Shown here one piece after another: positions 36,863-45,933 of a stretch of DNA of 52,615 nucleotides. The DNA is taken from positions 1-52,615 of the forward strand of contig JAHOYV010000098.1 in assembly GCA_019038745.1 (NCBI GenBank). The letters run 5' to 3'. This stretch comes from Gemmatimonadales bacterium (GTDB lineage Bacteria; Krumholzibacteriota; Krumholzibacteriia; LZORAL124-64-63). Each line of letters opens with the position of its first letter. Within the stretch, counting starts at the first letter, position 1. The position numbers and the translations under genes are program-made. The notes beneath the pieces were generated by a model. That model was not told the DNA's origin and did not search any database. It saw only the letters and a program-made list of their open reading frames with translations.

Positions 36863-39244
36863 ATGCCGGATAGAGATCGGGACCTTTTGGAGTTTGGTCT
36901 GACCGAGGAAATCGTTCTACCCAACGAGATGCCAATCTTACCCATCAGCGAGGCTGTGGTTTTTCCGGCCATGATGGTTCCCCTGGTGTTGAGTGACACC
37001 AATCTCGTGCGCTTGGCTGATGATTGTCTGGCTGGACAGAAGATCCTGGGGGCTTTTGCCCAGAAGGATCTTGAAGTGGATGAGGACGACGAAGTCGCCG
37101 ACCGGGATCTGATATACCACGTGGGCACGGCGGTCAAGATTCAAAAGATGCTCCGTTTCCCCGATGGCAGCATGCGGCTGTTGGGGCAGGGTATCGCCCG
37201 CTGCCGGATTACAAAATTTCTGGGTGATGAGCCCTATATGAAGGCCCGGGTGGAATTGATTCCCGAGGAAGAGCAGGAAGATTCCCGGACGCTGGCCTAC
37301 ATGCGCGGAGTCGCCAACAACTTCCTGAAGATCATCGACGCCAGCGAGACCTTGTCGGAAGAACTCAAGGTTGTCGTGATGAACAGCGACGACCCGGGTC
37401 GCCTGGCGGATTTGATCGCCACCAACATGGATATCGAGGTCGGTGAGAAACAGTCCATCCTGGAGGAGAGCTCTCCGCGCAAACGCCTGCAGATTCTTTC
37501 CAAGGTGGTAATGCGCGAATTGGACGTTTTGGAACTTGGTCAGAAACTGCAGACGCGCGTGCGCAAGTCCATCGACAAGGACCAGCGAGAGTATTACTTG
37601 CGTCAACAGCTCAAAGCCATTCAGCGCGAATTGGGTGAAGCGGAAGAAGGGTCGGTGGAACTGGACGAGTTGCGGGCCCGCATCGACGAGACGGATCTGC
37701 CCGAGAAAGTGCAGGCAGCCGCCGACAGGGAGTTCGACCGTCTTTCGCGGATGTCTCCCGGGGCCAGTGAATATACCGTCAGCAAGACCTACCTGGACTG
37801 GATCCTGGATCTGCCCTGGTTGGAAAGCAGTGAGGACAAGCTGGACCTCAAAAGGGCGGATGAGATCCTGGAGCGCGACCACTACGGCCTGGACGACGTG
37901 AAGGAACGGATCATAGAGTACCTGGCTGTGCGCAAACTGAAGAAAAATCACCGCGGGCCGATTCTCTGTCTGGCCGGGCCCCCCGGTGTAGGCAAAACTT
38001 CCCTGGGACGCAGCATCGCTGAGGCGGTCGGTCGCAAATTCTTCCGTTTTTCCCTGGGGGGGATGCGGGACGAAGCGGAGATCCGGGGCCACCGGCGCAC
38101 CTACGTGGGGTCCATGCCGGGGCGTATTATCGCTGGGCTGAAGGAGTGCGGCACCAACAACCCCTTGATCATGCTGGACGAGATCGACAAGCTGGGACAG
38201 GATTTCCGGGGCGATCCGGCCAGTGCCCTGCTCGAGGTTCTGGACCCTGAGCAGAATAGTGATTTCACCGATCACTACCTGACATTACCCTTCGACTTGT
38301 CCAACGTGATGTTCATCACCACGGCGAATATGCTGGACACGATTCCACGCCCCCTGCTGGACCGAATGGAGATGATTCATTTACCGGGTTACACGAATAT
38401 GGAGAAGCTGCAGATTGCCAAGCGCTACCTGGTACCGCGCCAGGTACTGGAGAACGGACTGACATCAAAGTTTATTCGTTTTACCAATGCTGGTTTGATG
38501 CGAATCATCGAGGACCATACTCGGGAGGCCGGTGTACGGGGTCTGGAAAGGGAAATCGGCGCTGTCTGCCGTAAGGTTGCAACCGCCGTGGCCAAGGGGA
38601 AAAAGAAGAAGCAGACGGTCGGCGCCAAAAACCTCGAGGATTACCTCGGATCGGCCAGCTATATGGGTGACCGCCTGAGGAGGCACCTCAAGGTCGGGGT
38701 CGTTACGGGATTAGCCTGGACCCAGGTCGGGGGCAAAATCCTGTACATTGAGGGATTGGCTCTGCCGGGAGGAAACGGGCAACTGAAACTTACCGGCCAG
38801 GTCGGCAGCGTTATGCAGGAGTCGGCCTCTGCTGCCTTGAGCTATCTGCGCAACCGCTTCGGCGGGCGGCAGGAGTTCCAGGAGTTTTTCCTGAAGCGGG
38901 ATATTCACATTCACCTGCCTGCCGGGGCCATCCCCAAGGACGGGCCCAGCGCCGGCATCGGCATGGCCACGGTTTTGTTTTCCCTTCTGGTCGGTCAGCC
39001 GACTGATCGACGTACTGCCATGACCGGCGAGATAACACTCACCGGCGCGGTTTTGCCCATCGGTGGTTTGTTGGAGAAGGTTCTGGCCGCCCATCGGGTG
39101 GGAGTGCGGCGCATCATCATTCCGGCGGATAACGAAAGCGATCTAGAGGTTATACCCGAGGAAGTTCGGGAGGCAATCCACTTCGTTCCCGTCCGCCACG
39201 TGGAAGAAGTATGGGAAGAGCTTTTTCCCGACGTCCTGGACTGA
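36863..39244 (+). CDS. lon: ATP-dependent protease Lon (LonA)
   Basis: A 793-aa LonA. The N-terminal substrate-binding domain opens NEMPILPISEAVVFPAMMVPL. The AAA+ module has Walker A LAGPPGVGKTSLG (about residues 370-382), Walker B IMLDEIDKLG and the FRFSLGGMRDEAEIRGHRRTYVG stretch. The proteolytic domain has catalytic S696 in PKDGPSAGIGM and K739 in GGLLEKVLAAHRVG (Ser-Lys dyad). Length is typical (about 780-810). Lon degrades misfolded and short-lived regulatory proteins in the cytoplasm. ATG 36863 is preceded by GGAAGGAGCGGGG. It is probably co-transcribed with hsp20. Confidence 0.96.
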   Translation: MPDRDRDLLEFGLTEEIVLPNEMPILPISEAVVFPAMMVPLVLSDTNLVRLADDCLAGQKILGAFAQKDLEVDEDDEVADRDLIYHVGTAVKIQKMLRFPDGSMRLLGQGIARCRITKFLGDEPYMKARVELIPEEEQEDSRTLAYMRGVANNFLKIIDASETLSEELKVVVMNSDDPGRLADLIATNMDIEVGEKQSILEESSPRKRLQILSKVVMRELDVLELGQKLQTRVRKSIDKDQREYYLRQQLKAIQRELGEAEEGSVELDELRARIDETDLPEKVQAAADREFDRLSRMSPGASEYTVSKTYLDWILDLPWLESSEDKLDLKRADEILERDHYGLDDVKERIIEYLAVRKLKKNHRGPILCLAGPPGVGKTSLGRSIAEAVGRKFFRFSLGGMRDEAEIRGHRRTYVGSMPGRIIAGLKECGTNNPLIMLDEIDKLGQDFRGDPASALLEVLDPEQNSDFTDHYLTLPFDLSNVMFITTANMLDTIPRPLLDRMEMIHLPGYTNMEKLQIAKRYLVPRQVLENGLTSKFIRFTNAGLMRIIEDHTREAGVRGLEREIGAVCRKVATAVAKGKKKKQTVGAKNLEDYLGSASYMGDRLRRHLKVGVVTGLAWTQVGGKILYIEGLALPGGNGQLKLTGQVGSVMQESASAALSYLRNRFGGRQEFQEFFLKRDIHIHLPAGAIPKDGPSAGIGMATVLFSLLVGQPTDRRTAMTGEITLTGAVLPIGGLLEKVLAAHRVGVRRIIIPADNESDLEVIPEEVREAIHFVPVRHVEEVWEELFPDVLD

Positions 39245-39266
39245 GGTGAGGATTCTGGAATGAAGG

Positions 39267-40538
39267 ATGCAACTTTTGTCTGAACACGGCATGATCACAT
39301 CGCTGATGCGGCCTTTCTTCAACAAGAGCGAGGGCGAGTCGTTCTCCTTGCCGAACGCGGTGCGGGACGGGTCGCGCATTCTATGCATCGACCCGGGGGA
39401 CCTGTCCGAGGTATTGTTCTACATACCCCTGATTGCCGCTATTCGCCGTAGATACCCCGGCTCCAAGATTGATTTTCTTCTGCCCGAGAAACACGCAGCT
39501 CTTGTAGTCCCCAGCGGGCTTGCCCGGCAGTGCATACTCTACAAGGAAAAACAGCTCAGTCCATGGCGGCCGTCCTTTGCCTCCCTGCTTCGGCAACTGG
39601 GTGCCGGCGATTACGACATGGCCGTCGTGATGTCCTTTCAGCCACGTCCACGACTGGAATTGGCTGCTCTGGCCAGTGGCGCATCTCTGCGACTTGGGCC
39701 TTCCCATGAGAATTCCTGGCCAGCGGTGAATTTCGAGATGCGTCCTCCCAGCGGGGACGATGGGTATTTGGGTGACAAGGTGGCGGGACTCGGATCCTTC
39801 TTCGGGTTCGTGTTCGGAGAGCTCCGCTCCGGCTGGCCTCTGCCTATGGACAAAGTGCGGCAGATGGCGCAACAGGTGCATTTCCATAAACCGAATCCTG
39901 AGCAGCTTTTGCTTGGAGTTGATCCCTGCCTGGGGAAATCCGGGCACATGGTGGCCAAAAAGAATCTTTTGACCATAGTCAACCATCTGGTTCGCCAGTT
40001 ACAGTGCCGCGTTATTCCCCTTGGACATCCCGATCAGATGGAACGGATCACACAATTCGAGCAGAGCCTTGCCGACGTGCCCCATGGACTTGGCCGTGAA
40101 ACACTCTTGGAAATGGCTCTTTTGGTTTCCCAGTGTGATCTCTTTCTGGCCGGCAATACGGATTTCTTCCATTTGGCGGTCAATCTGGGTATTCCCACCA
40201 TCGGACTCTTTTCACCCAAGGATGAAAACCGATGGGTTCCGACCCAGCGGGACAACGTAAAAGTCCTGACGATAAAGAAAGGGGCTCCCCTGGATTTCGA
40301 CAGGTTGATGGAAATGGTCCAGGATGTAACAAAAGGTCGGGCTAAACGCTCGACTCCGCTGGAAGTTTCAACTGGGGCGGAGGGTGAAGTTACTGCCGAG
40401 GTTGAAGTGAAGGTTGAGGCCGTAACCAAAGTTGATCCCAGAGCCGAAGCCGAGGGATCGGAGATTACCGAACACAACCATTCCGCCGCTGACAAAAACC
40501 CCGCCAAGCCCGGGGTTGACCCACCTGATCATGATTGA
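39267..40538 (+). CDS. Family 9 (heptosyltransferase-like) glycosyltransferase
   Basis: A 423-aa GT9 enzyme of the WaaC/WaaF superfamily. N-domain: RILCIDPGDLSEVLFYIPLIAAIRRRYPGSKIDFL (the usual 'IGD' acceptor loop reads DPGDLSEVL). C-domain: CDLFLAGNTDFFHLAVNLGIPTIGLFSPKD, matching the GT9 donor motif (D.g..HlA..lg.p.i.lFg). The core ends near residue 345. A C-terminal about 60-residue tail is acidic and repetitive (GEVTAEVEVKVEAVTKVDPRA) and not part of GT9. ADP-heptose or a related sugar is transferred to lipid A core in this family. ATG 39267 is preceded by GAGGATTCTGGA. The tail end PPDHD resembles that of the second GT9 gene (see findings). Confidence 0.8.
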   Translation: MQLLSEHGMITSLMRPFFNKSEGESFSLPNAVRDGSRILCIDPGDLSEVLFYIPLIAAIRRRYPGSKIDFLLPEKHAALVVPSGLARQCILYKEKQLSPWRPSFASLLRQLGAGDYDMAVVMSFQPRPRLELAALASGASLRLGPSHENSWPAVNFEMRPPSGDDGYLGDKVAGLGSFFGFVFGELRSGWPLPMDKVRQMAQQVHFHKPNPEQLLLGVDPCLGKSGHMVAKKNLLTIVNHLVRQLQCRVIPLGHPDQMERITQFEQSLADVPHGLGRETLLEMALLVSQCDLFLAGNTDFFHLAVNLGIPTIGLFSPKDENRWVPTQRDNVKVLTIKKGAPLDFDRLMEMVQDVTKGRAKRSTPLEVSTGAEGEVTAEVEVKVEAVTKVDPRAEAEGSEITEHNHSAADKNPAKPGVDPPDHD

Positions 40539-40595
40539 GAAATTCTGTAACCACTCGTTGCGGAGGAACCTTGTCCTGGCTCTGGAAGTGCCGGA

Positions 40596-40631
40596 GGGTC
40601 TTGGGGTAGGGCCCGTGCGTGGGGGTAGGGG
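40596..40631 (+). promoter_or_regulatory. G-quadruplex-capable leader over the gmhB ribosome-binding site
   Basis: Five G-runs on the sense strand: GGG 40596-40598, GGGG 40603-40606, GGG 40609-40611, GGGGG 40621-40625, GGGG 40628-40631, with loops of 4, 2, 9 and 2 nt. The last run is the only plausible ribosome-binding site for ATG 40635, so folding would block initiation. Confidence 0.5.
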
Positions 40632-40634
40632 CTG

Positions 40635-41249
40635 ATGGCTGCGGTATGGAAGGAGCCGGCTGAACTTTCCAATTCGAAAGCCCTTCCCACTATTTTTCTG
40701 GATCGGGATGGAGTCCTGATTCGTGAAATGGATTACCTGGACGATCCAGACAAGGTGGAAATCCTTCACGGTGTGGCCGAAGCCCTAACCCTGGCCCGTG
40801 AGGAGGGATTCCAATTGATAGGACTTTCCAATCAATCAGGAATTGGGCGAGGGCTGTTTTCCGAGGTGACTTTCGGAAAGGTGATGACCCGAATGGAGGA
40901 AATCCTGGCCGAAGCAGGAGCCTTCCTGGACGGGTTCTATTTCTGTCCCCACGAGCCTGCTAAAGGGTGTGCCTGTCGCAAACCAGCTGGCGGTTTGTTG
41001 GAAGAGGCATCTGCCTCGTTCAACTGGGATCCAGCCCGGACCTGGGTGATAGGAGATAAATGTTCTGACGTGGACTTGGGACGCCGAGCCGGCTTTGGAA
41101 CGTTCCTGGTCCTGACTGGTCATGGGGTTGAACAGGAGGAAGAAGTGAGGGCAAGGTTCTCCAGTGATCCTCAGGTGCGGATCGTGGCAGATCTTTCAAC
41201 AGCGGTGGCTGTCATCCTGGGGAAATCCGAAGCCGGGAATCCGCCATGA
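40635..41249 (+). CDS. gmhB: D-glycero-D-manno-heptose 1,7-bisphosphate phosphatase (HAD-IIIA)
   Basis: A 204-aa GmhB-type HAD phosphatase. Motif I is IFLDRDGVL (nucleophile Asp), motif II LIGLSNQSGIGRGLF, then the zinc-loop CPHEPAKGCACRKPAGGLL with the Cys-His-Cys-Cys pattern unique to GmhB/HisB-N, and motif IV VIGDKCSDVDLGRRAG. It dephosphorylates heptose-1,7-bisphosphate on the way to ADP-heptose for LPS core. It lies between GT9 glycosyltransferase genes, which use the product. The stop overlaps the next GT9 start (ATGA). The upstream 96 bp hold G-rich runs. Confidence 0.9.
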   Translation: MAAVWKEPAELSNSKALPTIFLDRDGVLIREMDYLDDPDKVEILHGVAEALTLAREEGFQLIGLSNQSGIGRGLFSEVTFGKVMTRMEEILAEAGAFLDGFYFCPHEPAKGCACRKPAGGLLEEASASFNWDPARTWVIGDKCSDVDLGRRAGFGTFLVLTGHGVEQEEEVRARFSSDPQVRIVADLSTAVAVILGKSEAGNPP

Positions 41250-42469
41250 CGTGGATGATCGGCGGGAAACGGATTGGTTCGGCCCTGATCTCCCGGCAAC
41301 GCTACCTCGGTGATATCGTGATGGCCACTGTTGTGTTGGATGTGTTGCGTCGGGGAGATCCCGGGATGCGTCTCGGTTTCCTTTGCGAGAACCAATATGG
41401 AGCGGTCCTATCAGGCCAGGACGGCCTGGATGATCTCCACCTTCTGGATCTTAAACGTAAAGGCAAGGATGCCCGGGCCCGCGGACCTGCTGAACCTTAC
41501 CCAATCAAATCAAAGCACGGCCAAAACGGACCCAACCTTCATAAAGGGCAGGGTACGGCAGGGATGATCAAAACACTGAGGGCCTGCCGTTACGATCTGG
41601 TTGTTGATCTTTTCTTTAATCCCTTCAGTGCCCTGCTTTTTCGGTTGACGGGAATTCCGCACCGGATCGGAGGGACTCCCAAGTGGCGCCGGTGGCTCTA
41701 CACGGACACTGTTTGTCTAACTGATCCGCAGGTGGAAGAAACGGGTCTGGAACAACTGGCTCCTGGCGGTTTAGGTGAGCACCTTTGCCGGTTGGCTCCA
41801 CTGTTTCACGCTGAAACCGAACTTCCGTTTCTAAGTTGGTTGGATCGGGAATGGGGGACTGGGAATATTCTACCCAGACTTTCGCCAACTACACCACGGG
41901 AGAGTACGACAAAGGCTCTTCGCGGGGTTGGAGTGAAGAATGGAAGAGGATTTCTGCTTCTGGCTCCAGGTGCAACCTGGCCCAGCAAGGAATGGCCGGT
42001 GGAACGCTGGCGGGAATTGATTCGATTGCTTCTGCCTAAAGTATCCTTGCCTCTGGTTTTGTTGTTACCGCCTAATAGGCCGGAGTTGTGGTCGGTTCTG
42101 GCTGAGGATATCCCCGCAGGGCAGGGAGGCGCCCTGCCGGTGCAGCCTTTGCCTGAAGCGCTTGACGTGATCGGCCGGAGTTCGGGTCTGGTCACGGTGG
42201 ATGGAGGTACTCTCCACGCGGGCGTAGGCCTGGGTCGCCCAACGCTCGGGCTCTTCGGTCCTACTGATCCTGAAATCTGGTTTCCCTACCAAGGTGCCGG
42301 CCCCTTCCGGGTGCTTGCGGAGGCTCCCCACTGTCACCCCTGTGATTTGCACGAATGCGAAGAGTTCATTTGTCTTCCGCGGCTGAAAGCAGAAAAAGTG
42401 GCCTCTGCCATTCTGACTATGCTTAGTGAAATGGTGCCCCTTGCCGAGCCACCGGATGACCATGATTGA
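41246..42469 (+). CDS. Family 9 glycosyltransferase (heptosyltransferase-like)
   Basis: A 407-aa GT9. N-domain: SALISRQRYLGDIVMATVVLDVLRRGDPG, with the family LGD loop, and YDLVVDLFFNPFSALLFRLTGIPHRIGG. The C-domain has FLLLAPGATWPSKEWPVERWRELI (the GA.w..K.Wp motif of WaaF) and SGLVTVDGGTLHAGVGLGRPTLGLFGPTDPEIW (donor-sugar region). It ends with a Cys-rich CHPCDLHECEEFICLP motif shared with the next GT9, possibly metal-binding. It transfers heptose or a similar sugar to core lipid. It overlaps gmhB upstream and the third GT9 downstream by a few bases. Confidence 0.86.
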   Translation: MTWMIGGKRIGSALISRQRYLGDIVMATVVLDVLRRGDPGMRLGFLCENQYGAVLSGQDGLDDLHLLDLKRKGKDARARGPAEPYPIKSKHGQNGPNLHKGQGTAGMIKTLRACRYDLVVDLFFNPFSALLFRLTGIPHRIGGTPKWRRWLYTDTVCLTDPQVEETGLEQLAPGGLGEHLCRLAPLFHAETELPFLSWLDREWGTGNILPRLSPTTPRESTTKALRGVGVKNGRGFLLLAPGATWPSKEWPVERWRELIRLLLPKVSLPLVLLLPPNRPELWSVLAEDIPAGQGGALPVQPLPEALDVIGRSSGLVTVDGGTLHAGVGLGRPTLGLFGPTDPEIWFPYQGAGPFRVLAEAPHCHPCDLHECEEFICLPRLKAEKVASAILTMLSEMVPLAEPPDDHD

Positions 42470-43514
42470 GCGAGAGATAAAAAGGATCCTGCTCATCAGA
42501 AGACGGGCAATGGGCGATGCCCTGGTCACTCTCCCGGCCATCGCCCAAGTCAGGGAAGCTTGGCCTGAGGCCAGGATAGATCTGGTAATGGACCGTCCTT
42601 TCGCTACCCTGCTGGCTGGATTGCTTCCGGGAATTAATATCCTGGTTTTTCCCCCACCGCCTGGTTCTTCCTGGCTGCACGTTCTGCGCTCTGGTCGTTA
42701 CGATCTGGTGATCGATTGGCTGAGTAATCCGCGCACCGCCCTGTGGACGATTTTGACTGGAGCTCCCTTGCGGGTGGGATATGATCTGAGGCGACGCTGG
42801 TGGGCGTACAACATACGGGTGGCCCGCAAGCGGGAAGCGGGAGAGAACCTGAGGTCATTCGCCGGGGAAAATTTTCTTGATCCTCTGCGGTCACTCGGTT
42901 TTCTGCCGGCTCCCTGGAGGGGCGGAATCTGCGCGGAGCAGCCTCCGGAATATCCTTCCGGCGCGGTTCGGTCCTCAATTTTGCGCTGGATTGAAGAGTG
43001 GAACAGTCGGCCTGGTTTCCGGGTTGCAGTGGTTATGAGCGCCACCTGGAGTGCCAAGGCCTGGCCCAAGTGCCACATCCGGAAACTCATCGCGCGGATG
43101 TCTGCCGAGGGGATGAATCCCGTACTGGTGACTGGGCCGGGGGATGAGGCGCTGGCAATGGCCTTGGAGTCTGATTTGGAAGCCAGGTACTGGGCTCCCG
43201 CCACTAATCTCCCGGAGCTTTCTCGGCTCCTGCAGTCGACGGAACTGTTCGTGGGCACGGATTGCGGCGTCCGCCATCTAGCGGCGGGATTGGGGGTGCC
43301 TACCGTGACCCTGTTTGGGCCGACGGACCCTGGAAATTGGAACCCAACCACCCCCGAGCATGTTTCCTTGCACGTAGGCTGCGATTGTTCACCTTGTGAC
43401 CTCAAGACGTGCCCTTTGCCTGGCCACCCCTGCATGTCGGACTTGTCTCCCGACATGGTTATGGAAGGTGTTTCCCGGAGCCTGGCCAGGTGTGAGACCG
43501 AAAGGACCCTATGA
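42456..43514 (+). CDS. Family 9 glycosyltransferase (heptosyltransferase-like)
   Basis: A 352-aa GT9: IKRILLIRRRAMGDALVTLPAIAQVREAWPEARIDLV (N-terminal acceptor loop with MGD), YDLVIDWLSNPRTALWTILTGAPLRVGYD, VVMSATWSAKAWPKCHIRKLIARM (equivalent of GA.W..K.WP) and LFVGTDCGVRHLAAGLGVPTVTLFGPTDPGNW (donor motif). The C-terminus carries CDCSPCDLKTCPLPGHPC, a cysteine cluster like that of the preceding GT9, so the two are probably paralogues. ATG 42456 (or 42462) lies inside the end of the upstream gene. It overlaps the DUF3108 gene by ATGA. Confidence 0.86.
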   Translation: MTMIEREIKRILLIRRRAMGDALVTLPAIAQVREAWPEARIDLVMDRPFATLLAGLLPGINILVFPPPPGSSWLHVLRSGRYDLVIDWLSNPRTALWTILTGAPLRVGYDLRRRWWAYNIRVARKREAGENLRSFAGENFLDPLRSLGFLPAPWRGGICAEQPPEYPSGAVRSSILRWIEEWNSRPGFRVAVVMSATWSAKAWPKCHIRKLIARMSAEGMNPVLVTGPGDEALAMALESDLEARYWAPATNLPELSRLLQSTELFVGTDCGVRHLAAGLGVPTVTLFGPTDPGNWNPTTPEHVSLHVGCDCSPCDLKTCPLPGHPCMSDLSPDMVMEGVSRSLARCETERTL

Positions 43515-44347
43515 TGGTTTCTCCCAAGAGGCTACTTCTGCGTAATCTTCACCGTGGTTCCCTGCATTTGGTATTCTGGGTGCTCCTTGTTTGTGGAATG
43601 GGGATTGTTTCCGGATCCCTAGCATCTTCGGCTATACCCGACAGCAACAGAATCCGGGGCCATCAGTTCGGTCCCGGTGAGAAGATGATTTTCAACATCA
43701 CTTATGGCATCGTAGTGGCCGGAGAAGCAACACTTGAAATTGCCGGGATGACGGAGTACCAGGGCCATTTGTGCTACAATATCCAGAGCAAGACCAAGAG
43801 CAACCGCTTCTTTTCCTCCATCTACAAGGTAAGGGACAAGATTGTCAGCTACATTGACTTTGAGCAGCTGTACAGCCGCTACTTCTACAAGCGGCTGCGG
43901 GAGGGGGACTACAAGAAAAATGTCGAAATCAGCTTTGATCACGAAGCCAAGCTTGCACGATATTCAAATGGGGATGAATATCCTACGGTAGCCGGGGTCC
44001 AGGATGTCCTCTCGGCCTTTTATTATGTGCGGAGTCTGGAGTTGGAGCCGGGTGGCGTGTATGCTGTCCCTGCCCATAGCTCACGTAAAACCTACGACCT
44101 GAAGGTTCTGGTACATGGTCGGGAGCGAGTCAAGGTTCCAGCAGGAGAATGGGATTGTCTGGTGGTCGAACCCGTCATAGAGGGTGAGGGCTTATTCAAA
44201 CACGAGGGCAAACTTACGTTGTATTTGACGGACGATGAATTCAAGATTCCGGTAATGATCAAAACCAAGGTGCCGCTCGGAACCATTGACGTGGAACTGA
44301 AGGAATACCGGCCCGGCCACTCGGCGCCGGTGGAAAATGATTCGTGA
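43511..44347 (+). CDS. DUF3108 exported protein
   Basis: A 278-aa protein with an N-terminal signal segment (HLVFWVLLVCGMGIVSGSLASS). The mature part opens FGPGEKMIFNITYGIVVAGEATLEIAG, the DUF3108 hallmark (GE.l.y...y....G...l), with IYKVRDKIVSYID, LEPGGVYAVP and KVPAGEWDCLVVEPVIEG..FKHEGKLTLYLTDDEFKIPVMIKTK, typical of the family. It is a periplasmic beta-rich protein of unknown function, common in Bacteroidetes and other FCB genomes. ATG 43511 overlaps the previous stop. Its place in an LPS cluster suggests an envelope role. Confidence 0.85.
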   Translation: MMVSPKRLLLRNLHRGSLHLVFWVLLVCGMGIVSGSLASSAIPDSNRIRGHQFGPGEKMIFNITYGIVVAGEATLEIAGMTEYQGHLCYNIQSKTKSNRFFSSIYKVRDKIVSYIDFEQLYSRYFYKRLREGDYKKNVEISFDHEAKLARYSNGDEYPTVAGVQDVLSAFYYVRSLELEPGGVYAVPAHSSRKTYDLKVLVHGRERVKVPAGEWDCLVVEPVIEGEGLFKHEGKLTLYLTDDEFKIPVMIKTKVPLGTIDVELKEYRPGHSAPVENDS

Positions 44348-44358
44348 GGTCCATCCTG

Positions 44359-45930
44359 ATGTCAAATGTTGCCGACAAATCAGCCTTCGTCCCTGAAGGG
44401 GACTGGTTGCATGAGCCGGGTCAATCGAGTGGACAGGGAGTAGGGACTCCTTTCTTATGGGGAGCCACCCTGCTGGCCGGCATCTTGCGGATATACGGTC
44501 TGATGTCTCAGTCCTTGTGGGTGGACGAGCTGTTGACCTGGCAGACTATAAGGCCGGATGTGGGCTTATGTTTTTCGGAGCAGATTTTTGACTCTATCCA
44601 GGGACCACTTTACTTGTCTGTGCTTTGGCCGCTGGTCCGTTTCCTGGACCCGGCTCTGATGCTGCGCCTGCCGGCGGCTATTGCCGGTATTGCCGCAGTC
44701 CCCTTGTTCGGTTTGCTCGTAAGCCGGTGGTGGGACCGTAGGGCCGCCCGTCTGGCTGTCCTACTGTTTGCCTTGAATCCTTTTTTGGTCTGGTATTCCC
44801 AGGAGGGGCGCGGCTACAGCTTTTTGATTCTTTTTCTGATTGCCCAGGCATTGGTGTTTTCCAGGATGACTGAACGTGACCCCACTTATCGGGGCGCCTT
44901 GTTTTTCGCCTTGTTTTCAGCCTGTGCGGCGCTGAGCAATCTTTCGGGTCTCTTCCTTTGGCTGGGGATGGGGTTAAGTGCCCTGGTTTTTTTTCGTCCA
45001 AGGACAAAAAAGGCCTGGTCGGTTTGGATCCTTGCTTTCGGGCTCGGTTTTCTCTTGATGCTGCCTTGGTTGTTGAAAGCTTCCGGAATTTGGGCCGTGG
45101 ACCGGCTTATTCCCGGTTCCGGCACTGGTCCGGTATTGCGTGGTGATACTACTTTCACCTGGCTCGCTTTGCCATATTCCTTCTTCACTTTCTTTTTCGG
45201 TAATAGCCTGGGGCCGTCCCTCCGGGAACTCCATCAACCGGATCGTATAGCTGTTGTTCGTTCCTATCTTCCTCTCCTGGGTTTGGGGGCCCTGCCGGTT
45301 GTTATCGGACTGGTTGCCGGCTTGTGGCGATTACCCCGGCGGCAGTATTTTCTGTTGTTGTGGGTTATTGTCCCAGTGGCCATTCTGGTCTTTCTCGCCG
45401 TTAGAAACTTCAAGCCCTGGAACCCCCGCTACGTGATCGTGATCCTGCCCTGGGTATTGGCGCTGACCGGGCTGGGCTTGTCCCGACTGCCTCACAGGAT
45501 GGGTTTTGGTCTCAGCAGCATCCTTGTGGGTTTGACCCTGTGGTCCCTGGGGAACTATTATTGGAACGGGCACTACGCCAAGGCTGACGTCCGGGACGCC
45601 GTGGCGCTGGTTGAAGACCAAAACCTGGATGCCTTTCCTGTTCTTGTGCCGGTGATAACGGGGGTCTACAGGTTTTACCATGAGGGTCCGGCCGAGGTTC
45701 TGGGTACCTTCGACTGGGGGACACTGGATGCTCCCGGCACTGCTGATCTTTTTTGCAACGCCAAATTGGCAGGCGTCGATGAATGCTTTTTGGTTTTGGG
45801 GAGGGAATGGTTTTTTGATCCCAAAGGTTTACTGCTCCCTGCCCTATCCAGTCGGGGCCGGTTGACGCTGGTTGAAAAATTAAACGGTATAAAAATTTAT
45901 CATTGGAGCAGGTCCGCTCTTCAAGGATGA
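44359..45930 (+). CDS. GT39/ArnT-like polyprenyl-phosphate-sugar glycosyltransferase
   Basis: A 523-aa polytopic membrane GT-C glycosyltransferase. The first periplasmic loop has LMSQSLWVDELLTWQTIRP, with the catalytic Asp-Glu typical of PMT/ArnT enzymes (W.DE). About 11-12 helices follow, with PLFGLLVSRWWDRRAARLAVLLFALNPFLVWYSQEGRGYSFLIL (the PF..ws.. family stretch) and NPRYVIVILPWVLALTGLGL. A soluble C-terminal part has LVEDQNLDAFPVLVPV. It adds a sugar from a polyprenyl-phosphate donor to lipid or protein in the periplasm. ATG 44359 follows GAGGT (44346-44350); a GTG at 44344 would overlap the previous stop. Confidence 0.82.
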   Translation: MSNVADKSAFVPEGDWLHEPGQSSGQGVGTPFLWGATLLAGILRIYGLMSQSLWVDELLTWQTIRPDVGLCFSEQIFDSIQGPLYLSVLWPLVRFLDPALMLRLPAAIAGIAAVPLFGLLVSRWWDRRAARLAVLLFALNPFLVWYSQEGRGYSFLILFLIAQALVFSRMTERDPTYRGALFFALFSACAALSNLSGLFLWLGMGLSALVFFRPRTKKAWSVWILAFGLGFLLMLPWLLKASGIWAVDRLIPGSGTGPVLRGDTTFTWLALPYSFFTFFFGNSLGPSLRELHQPDRIAVVRSYLPLLGLGALPVVIGLVAGLWRLPRRQYFLLLWVIVPVAILVFLAVRNFKPWNPRYVIVILPWVLALTGLGLSRLPHRMGFGLSSILVGLTLWSLGNYYWNGHYAKADVRDAVALVEDQNLDAFPVLVPVITGVYRFYHEGPAEVLGTFDWGTLDAPGTADLFCNAKLAGVDECFLVLGREWFFDPKGLLLPALSSRGRLTLVEKLNGIKIYHWSRSALQG

Positions 45931-45933
45931 AAG

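Noticed and set aside
36938..38275. 445-codon open frame on the - strand
   Set aside because: Lies fully inside lon, whose frame has all catalytic motifs; the antisense frame is Gln/His/Val-rich with no recognisable motif, an artefact of codon bias.
39260..39283. Seven-codon frame MKDATFV before the first GT9
   Set aside because: Very short, overlaps the chosen GT9 start, and the same GGA-rich site can serve ATG 39267.
40530..40635. 34-codon frame between the first GT9 and gmhB
   Set aside because: Has a start overlapping the GT9 stop and ends on the gmhB start, but the sequence is low-complexity (Gly/Val/Arg) and overlies G-runs; kept only as a possible relic in findings.
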